NCBI RefSeq assembly: GCF_041915215.1
Contig: NZ_JAYSBV010000001.1
Source: Zoogloea sp021286885
GTDB taxonomy: Bacteria > Pseudomonadota > Gammaproteobacteria > Burkholderiales > Rhodocyclaceae
Strand: one strand, 5' to 3'
Length of the DNA: 64,000 bases
The notes under the pieces were generated by a model that was not told the origin of the DNA, made no database searches, and was given only the letters and a program-made list of their open reading frames with translations. Shown here piece by piece: positions 61,201-64,000 of this stretch (within the stretch, counting starts at the first letter, position 1; each line of letters begins with the position of its first letter). A program made the position numbers and the translations under genes.

Positions 61201-62789
61201 TGGGGCAAGGCGTCTTCACGCACGATGCCTGAGCTTTCGCCCCCCTCGGCCCACACAGCCAGAGCTTCAGCGATCTGGGCCGGATTCTCAGCGCAGACGG
61301 CCAAGCGGCGCTCCAGGCGCTCACGCCCCAGGGCTGCGCCGTGGGCCATGGCGTAATAAGCTTCTGCCGAGATGCCCTTCAGGCGACGTGCATACTCCAG
61401 GGCCATTGCCTGAAGGGCCGGCACCCCACGGGCAGACAGAAACAAGGGCGGGCACGGAAGATGTTCGGGGCGGGCGGACACCCCATTTTCAGGGATGAAC
61501 TCCTGCAGCAGCACATGGGCATTCGCCCCGCCAAAACCAAAAGAATTGAGGCCAGCCACCAAAGGTTTACCCTCTGGCTTACTCAGGGAACGCGGGCTGC
61601 GGACCAGTTCGAGATTCAAGCCCTGGAAATCAATCCGGGGGTTGGGGGTGTTCAGATGCAGGGCGGGGGGCAAGCTGCGATGGCGCAGAACCAACAAGGT
61701 CTTGATCAAGCCCGCCATGCCTGCCGCCGACTCCATATGGCCCACATTGGCCTTGATCGAGCCGATGGGCAGGGGCGTCGGGCGTGCCTGTCCGTACACG
61801 GCGCCAATGGCCGCCGCCTCAATGGGATCGCCCACAGAGGTGCCCGTGCCGTGGGCCTCCACAAAATCCACATCGGCAGCGCTCAGACCCGAACGGGCCA
61901 ACACGCTACGCATCAGCGCCGCCTGGGCTTCTGCGCTCGGAATGGTGAGACCGGTCTTGCGTGCACCATCGGTATTCACGCCACTGGCCAGAATCACGCC
62001 GTGGATGCAATCACCATCGGCCTGGGCCTGCTCCAGGGGCTTGAGCAGCAGCACCGCGCCGCCTTCAGCACGAACATAGCCGTTACCCTCCGCATCAAAG
62101 GGCTTGCACCGCCCATCAGCCGACAGCATGGACGCCTTGGTGAAGCCAATGAAAGGCTGAGGATGCAGCAGCAAATTGACTCCGCCGACCAAGGCAGTCG
62201 ACGCTTCGCCATGACGCAGGGCATTGCAGGCGTGGTGCAAGGCCACCAGAGAAGACGAACACGCGGTATCGACGGCCAGGGAGGGGCCGTGCAGATCAAA
62301 TACATAAGACAGCCGGTTGGCGGTGATGCTCAGGGTGTTACCCGTCATGGAGTGGGGCGTGATGACCGCCAGATCATCCATCCCCCTCAGGGCATAATCG
62401 AAGCCCGAAACACCCACATAAACAGCACAATCCGACCCCGCCAACCGTGAAGGCGGCAAGGCTGCATGCTCAAAGCACTCCCAGGTCAGCTCCAGCAACA
62501 GGCGCTGTTGTGGATCAAGTACAGCAGCTTCCCGAGGGGAGATTCCGAAAAACTCGGCATCAAACTCGTCTATTCGGGAGAGCACCCCCGCAGAAAAGGT
62601 AATACTGCGCCCCGGCTCAGCCCGGCGTGGATGGCTCAGTTCTGCGGTAGCCCAGCGCTTAGGGTCTACCTGGGTGACGAGATCTCGGCCCTCACACAGG
62701 GCTTCCCACAGCCCAGCAGCCTCACCCATGTCTCCAGGAAATCTAAACGCATAACCAACGACCGCAATTTTTTTATTTGTTTTGTTCAA
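55248..62789 (-). CDS. Type I polyketide synthase, fully reducing single module (RkpA-like)
   Basis: 2513 residues, starting at TTG 62789 (no ATG near). Domains in order: KS 5-430 (Cys177 in VDTACSSS, His313, His351); AT 535-850 (Ser626 in GHSVGE, His730); DH 895-1170 (His928 in ADHQVGGAVVFPG, Asp1089); a degenerate methyltransferase-like segment 1375-1490; ER 1760-2085 (HGGAGGVGIAA); KR 2108-2290 (TGGLAGFG, Tyr2256); ACP about 2385-2460 (Ser2420 in LGLDSLM). With DH, ER and KR all intact it should act iteratively and make a saturated acyl chain. No thioesterase is present, so release probably occurs through the downstream AONS-type enzyme. Position at the head of a kps locus suggests a special capsule lipid. 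Confidence 0.93.
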   Translation of the reverse strand: MNKTNKKIAVVGYAFRFPGDMGEAAGLWEALCEGRDLVTQVDPKRWATAELSHPRRAEPGRSITFSAGVLSRIDEFDAEFFGISPREAAVLDPQQRLLLELTWECFEHAALPPSRLAGSDCAVYVGVSGFDYALRGMDDLAVITPHSMTGNTLSITANRLSYVFDLHGPSLAVDTACSSSLVALHHACNALRHGEASTALVGGVNLLLHPQPFIGFTKASMLSADGRCKPFDAEGNGYVRAEGGAVLLLKPLEQAQADGDCIHGVILASGVNTDGARKTGLTIPSAEAQAALMRSVLARSGLSAADVDFVEAHGTGTSVGDPIEAAAIGAVYGQARPTPLPIGSIKANVGHMESAAGMAGLIKTLLVLRHRSLPPALHLNTPNPRIDFQGLNLELVRSPRSLSKPEGKPLVAGLNSFGFGGANAHVLLQEFIPENGVSARPEHLPCPPLFLSARGVPALQAMALEYARRLKGISAEAYYAMAHGAALGRERLERRLAVCAENPAQIAEALAVWAEGGESSGIVREDALPQAGGLAFVYAGNGAQWHGMGCRLLAESPRFAQILSDLDARMQPLAGFSVLAELQAAAPDARLNDTSVAQPLLFAIQVGLTLLLRDLGVRPQAVAGHSVGEIAAAWAAGVLDLDQAVRLIVARSQAQGQTRGQGRMAVVGLAEAELFPLLAELNVENVVVAGVNSPDNLTLSGPLMALEQIGAALKARHKFFRLLDLDYAFHSPYMEPVRGRLARDLAGLHPGPAHEAQFVSTVTGALLEGEALDADYWWRNVREPVQFARAMTSLVEQGCRVFVEISPHAILQRYIRDNLDAVGVQGRVLPSSRQQGEGLTRVREVALRVQLLEAHPDLGSHFPLPARPCVLPSYPWQKEAHWHGRTRESLRAIERRRVHPLLGWPLPEAPHVWENVLDSQIVPWLADHQVGGAVVFPGAGYLELALAAGRQWLGEGVLAVEELDILAPLVFDGEQSRSLRFEINDRDGSFRILARPRLSDEAWTLHAAGRLLGGLAGVPVLGIPAISPTGVQYSSQDHYALTERLGLGYGPAFQGLDRVWVEQDCLEAWLRCPAHLALTAYHLHPALLDVCYQSLVDFFRDQIRTGYGVAFLPVKTGRLTWHQGGALHAFRARLRKRGTRSVVMDLELFDEAGVLLASLSGCRLRAAPLLSKTREQVSRWWLAPRPAPHPDTLAQREMPAPIHLLEYLQATQQPTSGRQAWFAEAFPLQEALVLSLAWESLQALERAHGFVYLQQSYQTDPYLAWMLDLLAQEGVLQQGPEGWRWVEDAELPPAIDIWQTLMSEHPECHRQLLQLGRVGLHLPELLAPGAERGAFLAQLRAAAVSGAAHTQDPPYAGIHQAVLMALEHMLDALPPGQQLRVLEICGPDIRPDARWALGRLEGRVLHVQACLNGAGSVPEGDHVAHGVSLAAQLDEQGAVVPDERLPEAYDVLLVHHALHHASQPVSLLARWRQRLVPGGLLLLAERHPDWSADLLAGLAPGWWHPLPKGGHASSLVPPQAWHGVLDQAGFESPTLFEEPAAAGLAVGAYLLWAKPQAPGATTASAGPVQTWRLLADAASRPEAQALAAHLRALGQQVWVCLGAAEDQNLTGCEPHAQHLIYMRDWGSDPQHMAPAVAALTAQIQDLTRGARGAAPRLWVVARGAFAGAETQPVAAALWGLGRVVMNEHPELCTTLVDVAPSLPASHIPRLLEDELLRPDGCTEVLLSPAGRHTLRMEAVPAHPMQGADTSDTSNIPDTPFRLDFHLAGQLRNLVWLPLERRQPGPHELEISVRATGLNFRDVMYLMGLLPDEAVENGFAGASLGLEFSGVVTRVGPQVHHLKVGDAVMGFGASCFASHVLTRADAVAVLPEGWSHTAAATVPTVFFTVYYALRHLADVQAGERVLIHGGAGGVGIAAIQLARHLGAEVFATAGSDEKRDFVRLLGADRVFDSRSLVFADEVLAATGGEGVDVVLNSLAGEAMRRNLQILKPFGRFLELGKRDFFENTPVGLRPFKSNISYFGIDADQLLTGRPALAGKLFREVMALFHEGVLSPLPSRVFPASQVVDAFRAMQQARHIGKIVVSLEHARPALDVGATQSLPSTLGPGQTWLVTGGLAGFGLQVARWLADAGVDHLVLLGRRGLETPGAREAVAALIQRGVKVEAHGCDVTDAQDLHQRVARLSTYLPPLTGVVHAAAVFDDAIVQKLDAERIARVMAPKALGAWNLHQATLGLPLKHFVLFSSVTTAIGNPGQGNYVAANMALEALAQLRQAAGLPALCVGWGPIGDAGYLTRNTAVRDSLEQRLGKAPLGAAQALEQLGQLLAQPGQPPVVVANLDWSVLSRLLASSGSERFAWLNSHLESSERNADEQDFRAQLEGKSPAEAEALVRQLVAREVARILAIQVDRIDPQRPLHDLGLDSLMAVELALGLEQRLGIQLPVMLLNESPSLCKISQRILEKLQTEPGPAESTAPAVDEVLETIARQHGEAMSEDDRAQIALRARSLAETAGVRLD

Positions 62790-63061
62790 TGAAGATAACT
62801 CAGGCTATTCAAGAAGATCGTGGCGGTCGTACGCCACCTCTGCTCTTTCTACTTGCAATTGAGCTCGGCCTGCTGCCACAGTTACCGAACTCATTTCTCC
62901 CAAACACTGCAGTTATCCACAGTTCTACCACCAAGGGAACGCGAGGGAATGTCCCTCACGCCCCTGGGCAGACTGTCAAGTAAGTTACTTTTGCTCTATA
63001 GGAGCTTTATTTTACAAAAAATATCAGATTTATGCGTGTTTGCAACACAGGGGATCGGCAC
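62790..63061 (-). promoter_or_regulatory. 272-bp leader between guaA and the capsule operon
   Basis: No gene is seen. The region is AT-rich and should hold the guaA terminator and the capsule promoter, both leftward. A possible promoter on the minus strand is TTGCAA, 16 bases, TATTTT (about 63043 to 63016). In the transcript two small perfect hairpins can form: GTGGCG/CGCCAC (62820-62837) and GAGGGA/TCCCTC (62943-62957). A hairpin GTGTT-GCA-AACAC follows the guaA stop but without a good T-run. Confidence 0.45.
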
Positions 63062-64000
63062 TTATTCCCATTCAATCGTTGCAGGCGGCTTGCCGGAGAT
63101 GTCATACACCACCCGGTTAAGCCCACGTACTTCATTGATGATGCGATTGGAAACCTTGCCCAGCAGGCTGTAGGGCAGTTCTGCCCAGCGAGCGGTCATG
63201 AAATCCTGGGTTTCGACGGCGCGCAGGGCCACCACGTATTCGTAGGTACGGCCATCGCCCATCACGCCCACGCTCTTGACCGGCAGGAACACTGCAAAGG
63301 CCTGGCTGGTCTTTTCGTACCAACCTGCGGCGCGCAGCTCGTCGATGAAGATGGCGTCGGCCCGGCGCAGCAGGTCGGCGTATTCCTTCTTCACCTCACC
63401 CAGGATGCGCACGCCCAGGCCGGGGCCGGGGAAGGGATGGCGATACACCATCTCGTGGGGCAGACCCAGGGCGATGCCCAGCTCGCGCACTTCGTCCTTG
63501 AACAGTTCGCGCAGGGGTTCGAGCAGCTTGAGGTTCAGGGTTTCGGGCAGGCCGCCCACGTTGTGGTGGCTCTTGATGGCGTGGGCCTTGCCGGTCTTGG
63601 CGCCGGCGGATTCGATCACGTCCGGGTAGATGGTGCCCTGGGCCAGCCACTTGGCGTTGGGCAGCTTCTTGGCTTCGGCCTGGAAGACCTCGACAAACTC
63701 GCGGCCAATGATCTTGCGCTTGGCTTCGGGGTCGGTCACGCCCTTCAGGTGGCCCATGAACTGCTCGGTGGCATCTACGTGGATCACCTTGACGCCCAGG
63801 TTGCGGGCGAACATCTGCATCACCATTTCGCCTTCGTTGAGGCGCAGGAGACCGTTGTCGACGAACACGCAGGTGAGCTTGTCGCCAATGGCCCGGTGCA
63901 GCAGCGCCGCAACCACGGAAGAATCGACACCGCCGGACAGGCCGAGGATCACCTCTTCGTCGCCCACCTGGGCGCGCACCTTGGCGATGACTTCATCCAC
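63062..64000 (-). CDS. guaA: GMP synthase, C-terminal part
   Basis: Cut by the right edge; 312 residues are present of about 520. The ATP pyrophosphatase domain begins near the edge with GLSGGVDSSVVAALLHRA, followed by CVFVDNGLLRLNE and the dimerisation domain with HPFPGPGLGVRILGE. It ends with the typical KPPATIEWE. It aminates XMP to GMP. The N-terminal glutaminase domain lies beyond 64000. It is a housekeeping gene and transcribed in the same direction as the capsule locus, marking a chromosomal site next to which the locus is inserted. Confidence 0.97.
   Translation of the reverse strand: MDEVIAKVRAQVGDEEVILGLSGGVDSSVVAALLHRAIGDKLTCVFVDNGLLRLNEGEMVMQMFARNLGVKVIHVDATEQFMGHLKGVTDPEAKRKIIGREFVEVFQAEAKKLPNAKWLAQGTIYPDVIESAGAKTGKAHAIKSHHNVGGLPETLNLKLLEPLRELFKDEVRELGIALGLPHEMVYRHPFPGPGLGVRILGEVKKEYADLLRRADAIFIDELRAAGWYEKTSQAFAVFLPVKSVGVMGDGRTYEYVVALRAVETQDFMTARWAELPYSLLGKVSNRIINEVRGLNRVVYDISGKPPATIEWE

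Noticed and set aside
62820..62837. GGCGGT-containing sequence resembling an ops/JUMPstart element of capsule operons
   Set aside because: It lies on the strand opposite to transcription and differs from the ops consensus in several positions; it is better explained as a small hairpin.
62913..62921. Perfect DnaA-box 9-mer TTATCCACA upstream of the PKS
   Set aside because: A single copy; one such 9-mer is expected about once in 130 kb on two strands, and no cluster or AT-rich unwinding element accompanies it.
1..64000. CRISPR arrays, tRNA or rRNA genes
   Set aside because: No regularly spaced repeats, cloverleaf-like sequences or rRNA segments were seen on either strand; short structured RNAs could still be missed by eye.

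Overview
This window looks like a high-GC betaproteobacterial chromosome, most likely Rhodocyclales-like. That is inferred from codon usage and GC, a PEP-CTERM surface protein, a CzcCBA metal pump, and a FinR/Fpr-like pair; no rRNA or species marker is present. Both edges cut genes: czcC on the left and guaA on the right.

Layout. (1) 1-11494 is the right part of a large Tn3-family (Tn4651-like) transposon. It holds czcC(partial)-czcB-czcA, a three-gene block (tyrosine recombinase, unknown protein, PIN-domain protein), a small TnpC-like gene and tnpA. A candidate right terminal repeat ends at 11494, inside a DUF6765-like gene whose 5' end is missing. (2) 12704-16990 is a LysR regulator divergent from a CoA-acylating semialdehyde dehydrogenase and a GMC alcohol dehydrogenase. 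(3) 17136-20964 has a decayed antitoxin/toxin pair, a small secreted repeat protein, a Spy/CpxP-like chaperone and a divergent two-component system. (4) 20968-28206 has a CHAT-protease/STAND-NTPase/TPR protein, a PEP-CTERM protein, a second NTPase-TPR protein preceded by a perfect 15-bp inverted repeat, and a DUF3861 protein. (5) 28451-35847 has a drug efflux MFS, a TetR regulator overlapping a patatin-like lipoprotein, an M61 peptidase, and a LysR divergent from ferredoxin-NADP reductase.

(6) 36061-62789 is a leftward capsule (K-antigen) locus of about 26 kb lying downstream of guaA. It starts with a 2513-residue fully reducing type I polyketide synthase and an AONS-family PLP acyltransferase. 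Next come KpsE-KpsM-KpsT export genes, then an AT-rich glycan cassette (WavE-like transferase, two paralogous nucleotidyltransferases, GDPD-like, HAD, cupin, a large glycosyltransferase-like protein, two unknowns, a GMC oxidoreductase). The locus closes with a Wza-family lipoprotein, a half-length KpsC, KpsS, a short-chain dehydrogenase and an LTA-synthase-like sulfatase-fold protein. The set PKS + AONS + SDR + membrane sulfatase + KpsC/S + KpsEMT parallels the rhizobial rkp K-antigen genes. It suggests that the capsule is built on, or anchored by, a dedicated polyketide-derived amino lipid. The GC-rich ends flanking an AT-rich centre suggest a conserved lipid/linker module around an exchangeable serotype cassette.

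The most interesting items are the polyketide-lipid capsule locus, the CHAT/STAND and NTPase-TPR genes, the transposon-borne recombinase/unknown/PIN block, and a toxin-antitoxin pair that seems to have lost the overlapping stop/start codons.
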